From Candidatus Poribacteria bacterium (GTDB taxonomy: Bacteria > Poribacteria > WGA-4E > UBA9662), in the NCBI GenBank assembly GCA_002729015.1, contig PBVO01000139.1, forward strand, positions 9,518 through 29,983: DNA of 20,466 nucleotides, read 5' to 3'. A program made the translations under genes and the position numbers. Below are positions 1 through 7,752 of this stretch, in pieces. Under the pieces are notes generated by a model. That model saw only the letters and a list, made by a program, of their open reading frames with translations. It did no database searches and was not told the DNA's origin. Position 1 is the first letter of the stretch; every line of letters starts with the position of its first letter.

Positions 1-539
1 CCGCCTTCAAATTTCAGTTGGCTGTAGGCTCCATGCCCTTCCACGATGAATACGACTTCCTTAAACCCCTTCAAACCTGTCGAGTTAGAGCTCAAAATTT
101 CTGTTCGCCAGTTTTTCTTCTCAGCAAAACGGGTATAGGTACGAAATAATTCGGCTGCGAAAAGACCGGCTTCTTCACCACCGGTACCAGCTCGAATTTC
201 GATAATCACATTCTTGACATCGTTAGGGTCTTTGGGAATTAGCAAAAGCTTGAGCTCATCTGCCAATTGCGCTAATTTCTTTTCCAGAATCTGGACCTCG
301 TCCTCGGCTAACTCCTGTAAATCTAGATCAACTTCTTCTGCTGCCATTGTTTGAGCATCAGCTAGATCCTTTTGGCATTCTTGAAACTCCCTGTAGGTAG
401 TAACAATTGGTAACAGTTCAGCATGAGTTTTGGTCAAGTGCATTAAGTTACGACTATCAGCGAGCTGAGCAGGGTCCCCGAGGGATTGCTCAACTTCCGA
501 AAGCCTAGATTCAATCTGACGCAGTTTGTCGTCGAACAT
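1..539 (-). CDS. prfA: Peptide chain release factor 1 (RF1), N-terminal part, cut by window edge
   Basis: RF1 recognises UAA and UAG stop codons in the ribosomal A site and triggers peptide release. The visible ~179 residues are the N-terminal helical region and the start of the PCRF domain. They include the family signature around RAGTGGEEAGLFAAELFR and end at a KFEGG stretch, just where RF1 proteins go on toward the codon-recognition and GGQ domains, which lie outside the window. I chose the start at 539 because MFDDKLRQIE resembles common RF1 N-termini; an in-frame ATG at 554 (MDQSFMFDD) is possible, and neither has a convincing Shine-Dalgarno. It lies about 67 bases after dnaK on the same strand with no terminator seen between them, so cotranscription with grpE-dnaK is plausible. 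RF2 is less likely because there is no sign of its frameshift leader or longer N-terminus. Confidence 0.93.
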   Translation of the reverse strand, partial: MFDDKLRQIESRLSEVEQSLGDPAQLADSRNLMHLTKTHAELLPIVTTYREFQECQKDLADAQTMAAEEVDLDLQELAEDEVQILEKKLAQLADELKLLLIPKDPNDVKNVIIEIRAGTGGEEAGLFAAELFRTYTRFAEKKNWRTEILSSNSTGLKGFKEVVFIVEGHGAYSQLKFEG

Positions 540-606
540 GAAGCTTTGATCCATAAAATTTCAATAAATCAAGTTTGGCTTAGCTATTATCTACTCAGAG
601 TAATGC

Positions 607-2550
607 CTATTTTTCGCTACTTTCTGAATCGTTATCAATTACTTCTTCAGCTTCTACATCAATGACAGTTTCATCATTTTCCGTAGTTGAAGTTGCCTCA
701 GGCTCAACCCCGCCGCTTTCTGCCCCAGCAGCAGCCTGATCTGCAGCAGCTTGAGCGTACATAGCTTCTGCTAATTTGTGTGAGGCCTGTGTTAGAGCTT
801 CGGTATCGGTTTTAATAGCTTCAATGTTATCGTCTTTCAGAGACTCTTTCAATTTATCGATTGATGATTGAATTGTATCTCGTTCTTCCGATGAGACTTT
901 ATCACCATATTCAGTCATCGACTTTTCTGTACTGTAAACTAACGAGTCAGCATTATTTCGTACTTCTATATCCTCTTTTTTACGTTCATCTTCTGCTGCG
1001 TTACTCTCAGCGTCTTTGACCATCTGATTAATTTCTTCATCAGATAAGCCACTAGAAGACTCAATGCGAATATTTTGTTCTTTACCGGTTCCCTTATCCT
1101 TAGCAGAAACATTAACGATTCCATTGGCATCAATATCAAAACTTACCTCGATCTGTGGCATCCCACGAGGTGCTGGTGGAATATCATCTAGATTAAATCG
1201 ACCGAGAGTACGGTTATAAACAGCTAACTCACGTTCTCCTTGCAGAACATGAACATCGACTGATGGTTGATTATCAGCTGCAGTTGAAAAAACCTGACTT
1301 TTCTTGGTTGGAATAGTTGTGTTACGTTCTATCAATTTTGTAAATACGCCACCGAGAGTTTCAATACCCAGCGATAATGGCGTCACATCCAGTAAAAGGA
1401 CATCGCTGACACCTTCATCACCAGCCAAAACACCGCCCTGAATAGCTGCACCAATAGCGACGACTTCGTCTGGGTTAACGCCTTTGTGGGGTTCTTTGCC
1501 AAAAAACTCTTGTACTTGTTCCTGAACTTTCGGCATTCTTGTTTGCCCACCGACCAAAACAACCTCGTCGATATCGGACGCATTCATTTCAGCATCAGCT
1601 AGCGCTTGTCGGCAAGGTTCTATAGTTCGCGCAATTAGCTCTTCAGCTAGTTGTTCCAGCTTAGCGCGAGTTAATGATTCGTTAATGTGCTTTGGCCCAG
1701 TTGCGTCTGCGGTAATAAAAGGCAAATTGATATCGGATGTCAAAGCAGTTGACAGCTCACACTTCGCTTTTTCCGCAGCTTCTTTTAGTCTCTGTAGTGC
1801 CATGGGATCCTGACGGAGATCAATACCATTGCTGGATTTGAATTCGTCAGCCAGCCAATCGACAATTACTTGGTCAAAATCATCACCACCTAAGTGGGTA
1901 TCACCATTTGTGCTCTTAACTTGGAACACCCCATCACCGATCTCTAAAATAGAGATGTCAAAAGTTCCACCACCTAGGTCGTAGACTGCAATTTTCTCTT
2001 CCGAATTTTTATCTAGTCCGTAAGCAAGAGAAGCCGCCGTTGGCTCATTAATGATTCGTAAAACCTCTAAGCCTGCAATCGTTCCTGCATCTTTTGTCGC
2101 CTGACGTTGAGCATCATTGAAATAAGCTGGAACTGTAATAACTGCCTGGCTAACTGGTTCTCCCAAGTATTCTTCGGCTGTTTCTTTCATCTTTTGCAAA
2201 GTCATGGCCGAAATTTGTTGCGGTGCTAAATCCTCGCTACCAACTTTGATACGAACATCATCTCCGCCAGCTTGCACTACACGATAGGGAACCTTCTGAA
2301 CTTCGCTACCAATTTCATTGAACCGGCGTCCCATGAAGCGTTTAACTGAAAAAATAGTATTGTCGGGATTAGTAACAGCTTGCCTTTTAGCGACAGCTCC
2401 AACGATCCTTTCATCTTCTTTGGTTATAGCAACCACGGACGGGGTCGTACGATGACCTTCTGCGTTCGGTATGACCTTTGGCTCTCCCCCCTCGAGAATA
2501 GCAACACAAGAGTTAGTCGTTCCTAAGTCGATGCCAATGATCTTACTCAT
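607..2550 (-). CDS. dnaK: Hsp70 chaperone DnaK
   Basis: DnaK is the cytoplasmic ATP-dependent Hsp70 chaperone that binds exposed hydrophobic segments and works with DnaJ and GrpE. At 647 residues it is full length. Signatures are the phosphate-1 loop [12 protein letters not shown] at the N-terminus, [13 protein letters not shown] near residues 190-203, [11 protein letters not shown] in the nucleotide-binding domain, the interdomain linker before [14 protein letters not shown], the beta-sandwich substrate domain, and a helical lid ending in an acidic EEVID-type tail. Its ATG lies inside the end of grpE (8-base overlap), with an AAAGGAG Shine-Dalgarno inside the grpE coding sequence, so the two are translationally coupled. 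No dnaJ follows; prfA does. Nothing in the protein is odd. Confidence 0.99.
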   Translation of the reverse strand: MSKIIGIDLGTTNSCVAILEGGEPKVIPNAEGHRTTPSVVAITKEDERIVGAVAKRQAVTNPDNTIFSVKRFMGRRFNEIGSEVQKVPYRVVQAGGDDVRIKVGSEDLAPQQISAMTLQKMKETAEEYLGEPVSQAVITVPAYFNDAQRQATKDAGTIAGLEVLRIINEPTAASLAYGLDKNSEEKIAVYDLGGGTFDISILEIGDGVFQVKSTNGDTHLGGDDFDQVIVDWLADEFKSSNGIDLRQDPMALQRLKEAAEKAKCELSTALTSDINLPFITADATGPKHINESLTRAKLEQLAEELIARTIEPCRQALADAEMNASDIDEVVLVGGQTRMPKVQEQVQEFFGKEPHKGVNPDEVVAIGAAIQGGVLAGDEGVSDVLLLDVTPLSLGIETLGGVFTKLIERNTTIPTKKSQVFSTAADNQPSVDVHVLQGERELAVYNRTLGRFNLDDIPPAPRGMPQIEVSFDIDANGIVNVSAKDKGTGKEQNIRIESSSGLSDEEINQMVKDAESNAAEDERKKEDIEVRNNADSLVYSTEKSMTEYGDKVSSEERDTIQSSIDKLKESLKDDNIEAIKTDTEALTQASHKLAEAMYAQAAADQAAAGAESGGVEPEATSTTENDETVIDVEAEEVIDNDSESSEK

Positions 2551-3217
2551 TTTCTATTTGCTCCTTTTCTTCTATTGAGTTTGATGAATTGTCAGTTGAT
2601 ACCGGGTTTCCGTTAGAGACAACAACCATTGATGGTCGTATTACCCGATCGTGCAAAGTATATCCTTTTTGAAAAGCTTGAATAATGTTATTTTGAGGAA
2701 CGTTATCAGAGGGAGCCATTGAAACTGCTTCGTGCTTTTGCGGATCAAAAATTTCACCTTCAGTATCAATGACAGAAACACCTCTTTTCTCTAAACTGCC
2801 GAGTAACTGCTTTTGAATTAATTCGACGCCCTCCCGCAATGCGGTAAATCCTTCGGCTGTCTCTATATCAGCTTCCTGGGCCGCACCAACCGCTTGATCT
2901 ATACTATCTAGCACCGGAACTAAGTCTTTAACTAAGCTCTCAGTAGCATACTTCAGAAAATCTTTTTTCTCACGATCAGCTCTCTTTTTCAGGTTATCAT
3001 ATTCAGCCATTTTGTAGAGCATTTGTTTTTGTTTTTCATCGCTCTCGGCTTTAGCATTTTTTAATTGTTCATATTCTTCGGCTGACAACATTACGACATT
3101 AACTGAGTCTTCATTATCTGATTCATCCGAGCTTCCTGATTCTGGCGGTTCAGAGTTAGTCGAATCAGTTGGATCAAGATTTTCTTCTTCTGTTTTTTTT
3201 TCTTCATTTCCTGTCAT
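2543..3217 (-). CDS. grpE: Nucleotide exchange factor GrpE
   Basis: GrpE dimers release ADP from DnaK and restart its chaperone cycle. The protein has a disordered, Glu/Ser/Asp-rich first ~45 residues, then a long coiled-coil helix rich in Lys and Glu (around [19 protein letters not shown]), then the family's C-terminal beta domain with [11 protein letters not shown] and [17 protein letters not shown]. The open frame starts at an ATG at 3229, but the next Met codon at 3217 is preferred: a GGAG sits six bases before it, whereas the 3229 codon has no Shine-Dalgarno. The chosen form has 224 residues. It overlaps dnaK by 8 bases. The predicted promoter lies 80-110 bases upstream, and no CIRCE repeat or heat-shock sigma-32 type promoter is visible. 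Confidence 0.96.
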   Translation of the reverse strand: MTGNEEKKTEEENLDPTDSTNSEPPESGSSDESDNEDSVNVVMLSAEEYEQLKNAKAESDEKQKQMLYKMAEYDNLKKRADREKKDFLKYATESLVKDLVPVLDSIDQAVGAAQEADIETAEGFTALREGVELIQKQLLGSLEKRGVSVIDTEGEIFDPQKHEAVSMAPSDNVPQNNIIQAFQKGYTLHDRVIRPSMVVVSNGNPVSTDNSSNSIEEKEQIENE

Positions 3218-3227
3218 CAAGTACTCC
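3218..3227 (-). promoter_or_regulatory. Shine-Dalgarno that decides the grpE start
   Basis: On the minus strand GGAG (3227-3224) is followed by a six-base spacer and then ATG at 3217. The GGAG overlaps the alternative upstream ATG at 3229, which has only an A-rich, non-complementary sequence before it. This favours the second Met as the grpE start. Confidence 0.6.
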
Positions 3228-3295
3228 ATCGGTATTTCACATTTTAAAATGTAAGTATGAATTATCGATCAAGGTGGAATTGCCGAACGGACAAA

Positions 3296-3323
3296 CCTAT
3301 CATTTTGAGCAAAAATTTGTCAA
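3296..3323 (-). promoter_or_regulatory. Predicted housekeeping promoter of grpE-dnaK
   Basis: On the minus strand a perfect TTGACA (3323-3318) is followed by 16 bases and GATAGG (3301-3296), a weaker -10 with three matches to TATAAT. Transcription would begin near 3289, about 70 bases before the grpE start. The -35 is strong; the -10 is the weak part of the call. It lies downstream of the attenuator-like element, so it would give transcripts that bypass it. Confidence 0.5.
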
Positions 3324-3441
3324 GTGAAAATAGGGTATTCACCTAGCTTAGGGTTATTGACGATCTTTGAGCACCTTGGTATCATGATCTTGATAGCAAA
3401 ATGTACGCCAAATTGAATGGTCTAACCAGCAAAGTGATTCG

Positions 3442-3505
3442 AAAAAAACTGCCAGAATGACAAGTCAGGAGAGTTGGAGGGTTGCCATTCTGGCAGCCTC
3501 CAACT
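3442..3505 (-). terminator. Intrinsic terminator with overlapping alternative hairpin (attenuator-like)
   Basis: Read on the minus strand, the arm at 3496-3482 pairs with the arm at 3463-3449 over 15 base pairs, one of them G-U in RNA, and the second arm is directly followed by seven T (3448-3442): a strong intrinsic terminator. A second hairpin pairs AGTTGGAGG (3505-3497) with CCTCCAACT (3480-3472) over 9 base pairs. This second right arm is in the terminator loop, and its own loop contains the terminator's left arm, forming a small TGCCA/TGGCA stem. The two folds cannot both form. The topology is that of terminator versus antiterminator, upstream of grpE-dnaK. The mismatch is G-U only on the minus-strand RNA (A-C on the plus strand). 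No gene ending just upstream, ligand or leader peptide is identified. Confidence 0.6.
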
Positions 3506-3670
3506 GCGTTAATTTTCCAATCCAATTCTTTCTTAGGTAAACCTGACTTTTTAATAGTTTTTGTTTTCCTGTTTGTATCATTTCTCTTAAATGCCAACAG
3601 TCAGATTAATATCGAAGAAATAACACACTGACGGAAAACTTGGCTTAAAATATTTTATCGAACTCCTCTG

Positions 3671-4105
3671 TCGTGGCTTGGTTATGATTGATTACGATAA
3701 CGATGGAAGTACATTTATTGACTTAATGGATGAAACTCAAAGAACACATAGATTATGATATTAACACTGGCTTAATAAGTGAATCAAAAAGACCGGCCAG
3801 TCATATTTCGAACTTCCACAAGTCGCCAAAACAAGTGTATTAATTGGTTAACTATTAAGTTAATTGGGTCTTAGTGTAACCAGAATACTATTGGCTCTAA
3901 TCTTACGATTTTTGTGAGTGACTTGTCAATTAGAAGCAAAGTAATGAGGTCAAAAGTGAATCAATTTATGTTAATCAAAATGACTTGCGTCTGCGTTTAG
4001 GTTTGGGAAAAGCAAAAACGGTTGACTGTATCGAAATTAGATAGCCTAGTGGCAATCGGCGAATTATGGAAAAGGTCAAGGTCAGCCAAGTTTTAACTGT
4101 GATAA
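3671..4105 (+). pseudogene. Decayed ASPIC/UnbV (CRTAC1-like) gene, C-terminal remnant
   Basis: Pieces of an ASPIC/UnbV-family protein are readable in order in different frames. VVAW near 3671 and IDYDNDG at 3687-3707 match the FG-GAP/VCBS 'WxDYDNDG' repeat. INWLTIKLIGS from 3839, then CNQNTIGSNLTIFVSD after a stop, match the 'NHWLxIKLxG..SNRDAIGA' start of the ASPIC domain. YVNQNDLRLRLGLGKAK from 3967, then VDCIEIR, a TAG at 4042 where the family has Trp, then PSGN and VKVSQVLTV, match its end. At least two frameshifts and two stops separate the pieces, so it is dead. These extracellular, often Ca-binding proteins commonly lie near sulfatase genes in environmental bacteria. The last piece runs up to the sulfatase Shine-Dalgarno, suggesting they were once adjacent genes of one locus. 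Confidence 0.8.
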
Positions 4106-4117
4106 GAGGAAGAATAA

Positions 4118-5548
4118 ATGAAAAACATCATTGTGATCTTAACTGATACGTTTCGGTATGATAATTTAGGTGACCGGGCTGCACGACCTGTCCACACACC
4201 AGAGCTAGACCGGTTTGCAACTGAACGAGCAACTTCAGTAGAGCATTTTTACATGAATAGCTTTCCTACTATTCCCCATCGGACTGATTTTGCTACCGGT
4301 GTTTTGGGTTGGCCTCACTATGGTTGGCAACCAATTGATCTTAGTAGTCCTAATCACATTGGTCGAATCCTGAGCCAGCAAGGCTTTGCGACTCAGTTGA
4401 TTTGCGATTGCCCACATCTCTTTAATGCTAGATTCAACAGCGGTTTTGATGCAGCTTTTCAACACCGCGGTCAGGAAGGCGATCTTCCACGACTTCACCT
4501 AAATGATAAAATTCAAGAAATTGTCCCTTTACAAAAAACACGCTCTCACCCGAATTTTAATGGGCACACTTTACCTAACAAACACAGATGGACTAATCGT
4601 TATTACGAATTAGAGGTACAGACTTTTTCTGCTAAAACTAGTGAGACCACAGTTCAATTTCTAGAGGAAAATAACCAACACAATCCATTTTTCTTATGGG
4701 TCGACTTTTTTGATCCTCATGAACCTTGGGATCCACCAGAGTACATGGTTCGCCGTTATGATCCACATTATGACGGTCCTCCTATGTTGCACCCTAATTA
4801 TGGTCCTTCTTCAGCATATACTGAAGCAGAATTACGCAATTTATGGGCTCACTACGCAGCAGAATCTGAATTAGTTGATCGACATATTGGTCGGGTTTTA
4901 CAAAAAATCGATGATCTGCAATTATGGGAAAACAGTGTAGTAGTAGTAATGGCAGACCACGGGATATCAATTGGTGAACACTATCGAACAGGAAAATCCA
5001 ATATCGACCCGAACGACAATCGATTTTGGCCAATTTATCCGGAAATTGGACATGTTCCCTTTTTAATTGCTGGCGCAGGAATTCCCAAGAACAAAAGTTT
5101 AGATTTGATAGCTCAACCAATCGATTTACTGCCAACACTTTGTGATTTAGCTGGTGTTACACCGATACTTCCGCAAGAAATTGACGGTATCTCCTTTGCT
5201 AATCAGATTCGGAATAGCCTACATCAACATAGAGACATGGCCATAAGCGGTTGTCACATTAAGTCATCTAGTGTAAAACCAGAAAGAGCAACAACCCCCT
5301 TTTTGATCACAAAAGAGTGGGGGTATGCACCCGTTGGTGAAAGGGGAACCCCTGAACTATACGATTTAAAAAACGATCCGCTAGCCACGAATAATCTAGC
5401 CGCAAACGGATTAGAAATAATTTCGGAGTTACATCAGCTATTTCTCGGCCACTTGGCCGACCACAACGCTCCAACAGATTTTATTAACTTATGGAAACTT
5501 AACGCTCAGACGAGTAATGGTAGTTGGGCTACTGACTATGAAGATTAA
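4118..5548 (+). CDS. Sulfatase-superfamily hydrolase with Thr at the nucleophile position
   Basis: A 476-residue cytoplasmic-type member of the sulfatase branch of the alkaline phosphatase superfamily; no signal peptide. Seen: metal-site start VILTDTFRYDNLG (Asp10; the usual second Asp is Thr11), the nucleophile region NSFPTIPHRTDFATG, DFFDPHEPW (residues 196-204), and the metal/oxyanion segment MADHGISIGEH with Asp280, His281 and His288. Canonical sulfatases have C/S-x-P-x-R, where Cys or Ser is converted to formylglycine; here it is T51-I-P-H-R (codon ACT), so formylglycine cannot form. A Thr nucleophile is known in other superfamily members such as nucleotide pyrophosphatases/phosphodiesterases, so a phosphodiester or phosphonate substrate is as plausible as a sulfate ester. 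From memory, SFPTxPxR homologs annotated 'sulfatase' are widespread and uncharacterised. AGAGGA seven bases before the ATG supports the start. Confidence 0.93.
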   Translation: MKNIIVILTDTFRYDNLGDRAARPVHTPELDRFATERATSVEHFYMNSFPTIPHRTDFATGVLGWPHYGWQPIDLSSPNHIGRILSQQGFATQLICDCPHLFNARFNSGFDAAFQHRGQEGDLPRLHLNDKIQEIVPLQKTRSHPNFNGHTLPNKHRWTNRYYELEVQTFSAKTSETTVQFLEENNQHNPFFLWVDFFDPHEPWDPPEYMVRRYDPHYDGPPMLHPNYGPSSAYTEAELRNLWAHYAAESELVDRHIGRVLQKIDDLQLWENSVVVVMADHGISIGEHYRTGKSNIDPNDNRFWPIYPEIGHVPFLIAGAGIPKNKSLDLIAQPIDLLPTLCDLAGVTPILPQEIDGISFANQIRNSLHQHRDMAISGCHIKSSSVKPERATTPFLITKEWGYAPVGERGTPELYDLKNDPLATNNLAANGLEIISELHQLFLGHLADHNAPTDFINLWKLNAQTSNGSWATDYED

Positions 5549-5689
5549 AACAAAATAATTTCTTTAGTCCCCACAATTATTTTTAAATTTTCTGCTCCAA
5601 ACCAGTTTTTTAGAAAGTACCAATTTCAAAAGCAAAAGAGCAGACCTAAAACGGGGGGAACGTTAACAGATCTGCTAGACAAATCTAAG

Positions 5690-5725
5690 TAGTAATTAAA
5701 AGACTCGAGAGATAACTAATTACTA
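5690..5725 (-). repeat. 9-bp inverted repeat over the stop of the metal-binding protein gene
   Basis: TAGTAATTA (5690-5698) and TAATTACTA (5717-5725) are perfect inverted repeats with an 18-base loop. The right arm includes the last codons and stop of the minus-strand gene. There is no T-tract after it, so it is at most a weak 3' end structure. The stems are A/T-rich and could be chance. Confidence 0.35.
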
Positions 5726-6714
5726 TCGTGCTTGCTGGGGGTGAGATGAACCCGAATCGTGTCGACATTGTGACGCATCATTCCTTCATAGGTTGAATGA
5801 TTGTGTTTATCGCAACTTTGTAGAGTTTGGCTGCTATCTAACACACCTCCGACCAGGATAGGACCTGCTAGGGAGACTTTGTGTCCTTTTGAAAGTATCG
5901 ATTCTTGCAAAGCCTGCATTGACTTTCGAGAGGTTGTATTATCCCAAAAAATAGTAGTTAATTTTTGAGTCATAATTTTGTAGGACAGTCTTCTTAGGTT
6001 TGCGATACTCGCTTCTTGTCCCTCTGTTCCCATCAGTCCATCAGTTTCAAAACCGTAAGCTTGACCAAAATAGCCAAGGGCATTATGTGAGGTAACCAAC
6101 AAACGGAGATTCGTAGGTATTTTTTTACTTTGGAACCGAATATACTGGTCGAGTTCGTTTAATTGTCCGAGGTATTTGTTAGATGACATGTGGTAAAAAT
6201 GAGCTTCGCTTGAATCAATGACCTTAAGACTTTTTTCTATTTGCCGGACAACCATCATCCAATGATTAACATTTAACCAAAAATGGGGGTCGTAGTGGTA
6301 GCCACAACTATTGTCTGCATGAGAATGGGAATGATGGCCATCGAATTGATGGGAGGATCGTAGAAATTTTTTCGGCAAACAATCCGACACATCTACAAGA
6401 TAGACGTCTTTTGGAAGTTGGCTAAGTACTCGTTTAAGCCCATTTTCGATGCTAAGTCCGTTGTAAATAACCAAATGAGCTTGGGAAAGATGTCGAATGT
6501 CTTCCGTCCGAATCTTATAGTGGTGTGGGTTACTTCCCATCAACGATCGAACTGTCACTTTATTTTGTCCGATTTGTTGAACAGTATCTGCTAAGATTGT
6601 TGTAGTAACCACTACACGTAATCTGGCTTCAACTTTTTCTGGAAGAAAAAGCCCCAATGCCATACACCAAAAGATCACTAAACTTCTACCTAGAATTAGC
6701 TTAGACCACTCCAT
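5716..6714 (-). CDS. Zinc/manganese ABC transporter substrate-binding protein (ZnuA/TroA type)
   Basis: A 332-residue periplasmic cluster-9 solute-binding protein. An N-terminal Sec signal (hydrophobic LVIFWCMALGLFL) ends near EKVEA, residue 30. Expected metal ligands are visible: His64 in SNPHHYK, His144 in DPHFWLN, His210 in TSHNALGYFG, and probably Asp293 in GGVLDSS. The family C-terminus GMMRHNVDTI is present. A His-rich loop (residues 122-140, HQFDGHHSHSH and on) precedes His144, as in zinc-specific ZnuA proteins. No lipobox at the cleavage site. It has no permease or ATPase beside it, so it must use one encoded elsewhere. The Zur-like operator in its promoter points to zinc. The start has only a weak GAG as Shine-Dalgarno, but the signal peptide fits it. 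Confidence 0.95.
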   Translation of the reverse strand: MEWSKLILGRSLVIFWCMALGLFLPEKVEARLRVVVTTTILADTVQQIGQNKVTVRSLMGSNPHHYKIRTEDIRHLSQAHLVIYNGLSIENGLKRVLSQLPKDVYLVDVSDCLPKKFLRSSHQFDGHHSHSHADNSCGYHYDPHFWLNVNHWMMVVRQIEKSLKVIDSSEAHFYHMSSNKYLGQLNELDQYIRFQSKKIPTNLRLLVTSHNALGYFGQAYGFETDGLMGTEGQEASIANLRRLSYKIMTQKLTTIFWDNTTSRKSMQALQESILSKGHKVSLAGPILVGGVLDSSQTLQSCDKHNHSTYEGMMRHNVDTIRVHLTPSKHDSN

Positions 6715-6770
6715 GATTTTACTCGATATAGAAGCACAAACCTAAAAAACGACACTCAGAACCTAGGGTG

Positions 6771-6787
6771 ATGTTATACAGTAACAT
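6771..6787 (-). promoter_or_regulatory. Zur-box-like palindrome
   Basis: ATGTTA-TACAG-TAACAT is a perfect 6+6 inverted repeat. By eye 14 of 17 positions match the enterobacterial Zur pattern ATGTTATAATATAACAT as I remember it. It covers the -10 box of the promoter of the zinc-type binding protein gene, 57 bases upstream of its start, which is where a zinc-dependent repressor would block transcription. The same 10-mer on the right (GTAACATTAC) recurs at 19672-19681. Confidence 0.6.
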
Positions 6788-6802
6788 TACTCCAAGTGTC
6801 AA
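6773..6802 (-). promoter_or_regulatory. Promoter of the metal-binding protein gene
   Basis: On the minus strand a perfect TTGACA (6802-6797), an 18-base spacer and TATAAC (6778-6773, five of six matches to TATAAT). Transcription would start near 6766, giving a leader of about 50 bases. The -10 lies inside the Zur-like palindrome. Confidence 0.7.
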
Positions 6803-6852
6803 GTGAAGGTAGCATGATCAGTTCTTCAATCCGATCTTCAGCTTCCGGTTCA

Positions 6853-6861
6853 TGTTATAAT
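6853..6861 (+). promoter_or_regulatory. Extended -10 promoter of the HTH-MBL gene
   Basis: TGTTATAAT is a perfect TATAAT (6856-6861) with the TGn extension. No -35 match lies 17 bases upstream, as is usual for extended -10 promoters. Transcription would start near 6868, about 30 bases before the ATG at 6900. It is divergent from the metal-binding protein promoter, with about 80 bases between the two -10 boxes. Confidence 0.55.
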
Positions 6862-6899
6862 CAGCGTGAAATTTAATCTTTGGATTAAGGTCGTGAATT

Positions 6900-7736
6900 A
6901 TGTCTTATGAGTTGGAAGACGAGTTTGGTGATATTATTAAGAAAGCTCGAAAAGGGTTAAATTTAAGTATTGAGAGATTAGCACAAGATACACAAATTCT
7001 CCATACTCAAATATCCAAGATGGAAAGTTACTCCATAAAACCAACAGCCGGTCACGTCGATAGGCTTGCCAAAAGACTGGGATTGTCGGCTAAGAAATTG
7101 CAACTGATTGCTGAAGAAAATTGGACTCCAAACCCTATACCTATCGATTACGATTCAAAATTATCTGTTTTAAAAATAAGTAATAAAGTCAATGGGTGGC
7201 CAGTCCATGCCTATGTGCTAACATGTGAGAAAAGTAAACAGCTTGCAATTATTGATACTGCGGCGAATCCAAAAATTGTGATTAAAAGAGTCAAAGGATA
7301 TGGTTTACCCGTGTCAGCTATTCTACTGACTCACGCCCATCAAGACCATGTTGGAGGGTTGTCTGAAATTCAACGAGTGTTTGATGCTCCCACGTATATC
7401 CATCGAAATGAGCCCCAACCAACAAGCGAGCGAGATTTGATGCTTGTAAGCCATGGAGATATTATCTCGGTTGGTGCCTTATCTATACGTGTTCTGGATA
7501 TACCTGGTCATACTGCTGGAGGGTGTGCTTTTCAAACTCGAAATACGGTATTTGCAGGAGATTCTATTTTTGCAGGTTCAGTTGGTAACGCTTTTTTAGC
7601 TTATGATGATTTATTGAATAACATTCGTAAATCAATACTAAGTTTGCCCAATGACACCTATATTTTCCCTGGGCATGGGCCTTCAACAACTGTAGGCGAA
7701 GAAAAAGCTCACAATCCATTTTTTGCAGAGTTTTAA
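6900..7736 (+). CDS. XRE-type HTH fused to metallo-beta-lactamase-fold hydrolase
   Basis: 278 residues with two domains. Residues ~7-70 form an XRE/Cro-type helix-turn-helix (IIKKARKGLNLSIERLAQDT, then ISKMESYSIKPT, then LAKRLGLS). Residues ~85-275 are a metallo-beta-lactamase/glyoxalase-II-like fold with the two-metal site H145-x-H147-x-D149-H150 (THAHQDHVGG), H204 (PGHTAGG), D221 (FAGDSIF) and H259 (FPGHGPSTT). All metal ligands are present, so the enzyme should be active. The C-terminal GHGP..T motif and short length fit a hydroxyacylglutathione hydrolase-like or related thioester/lactone hydrolase, but the substrate is unknown. The HTH suggests DNA binding, possibly autoregulation or sensing through the catalytic domain (inference). 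AAGG lies nine bases before the ATG. The next gene starts 16 bases downstream or overlaps it. Confidence 0.93.
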   Translation: MSYELEDEFGDIIKKARKGLNLSIERLAQDTQILHTQISKMESYSIKPTAGHVDRLAKRLGLSAKKLQLIAEENWTPNPIPIDYDSKLSVLKISNKVNGWPVHAYVLTCEKSKQLAIIDTAANPKIVIKRVKGYGLPVSAILLTHAHQDHVGGLSEIQRVFDAPTYIHRNEPQPTSERDLMLVSHGDIISVGALSIRVLDIPGHTAGGCAFQTRNTVFAGDSIFAGSVGNAFLAYDDLLNNIRKSILSLPNDTYIFPGHGPSTTVGEEKAHNPFFAEF

Positions 7737-7752
7737 ATTCGGGCTAAAAGTA

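Noticed and set aside
3230..3400. CIRCE element or heat-shock promoter before grpE
   Set aside because: No TTAGCACTC/GAGTGCTAA repeat or sigma-32-like boxes seen.
3449..3505. Plus-strand H-type pseudoknot
   Set aside because: The interleaved stems have no loop between the S1 and S2 3' arms, so it cannot span an 11-bp stem; the minus-strand terminator reading is better.
3382..3597. 71-codon minus-strand frame starting MAFKRNDTNRKTKTIKKSG
   Set aside because: The start loosely recalls DUF2256, but no Cys motif follows and the frame runs through the terminator hairpin. Probably chance or a leader, so not called.
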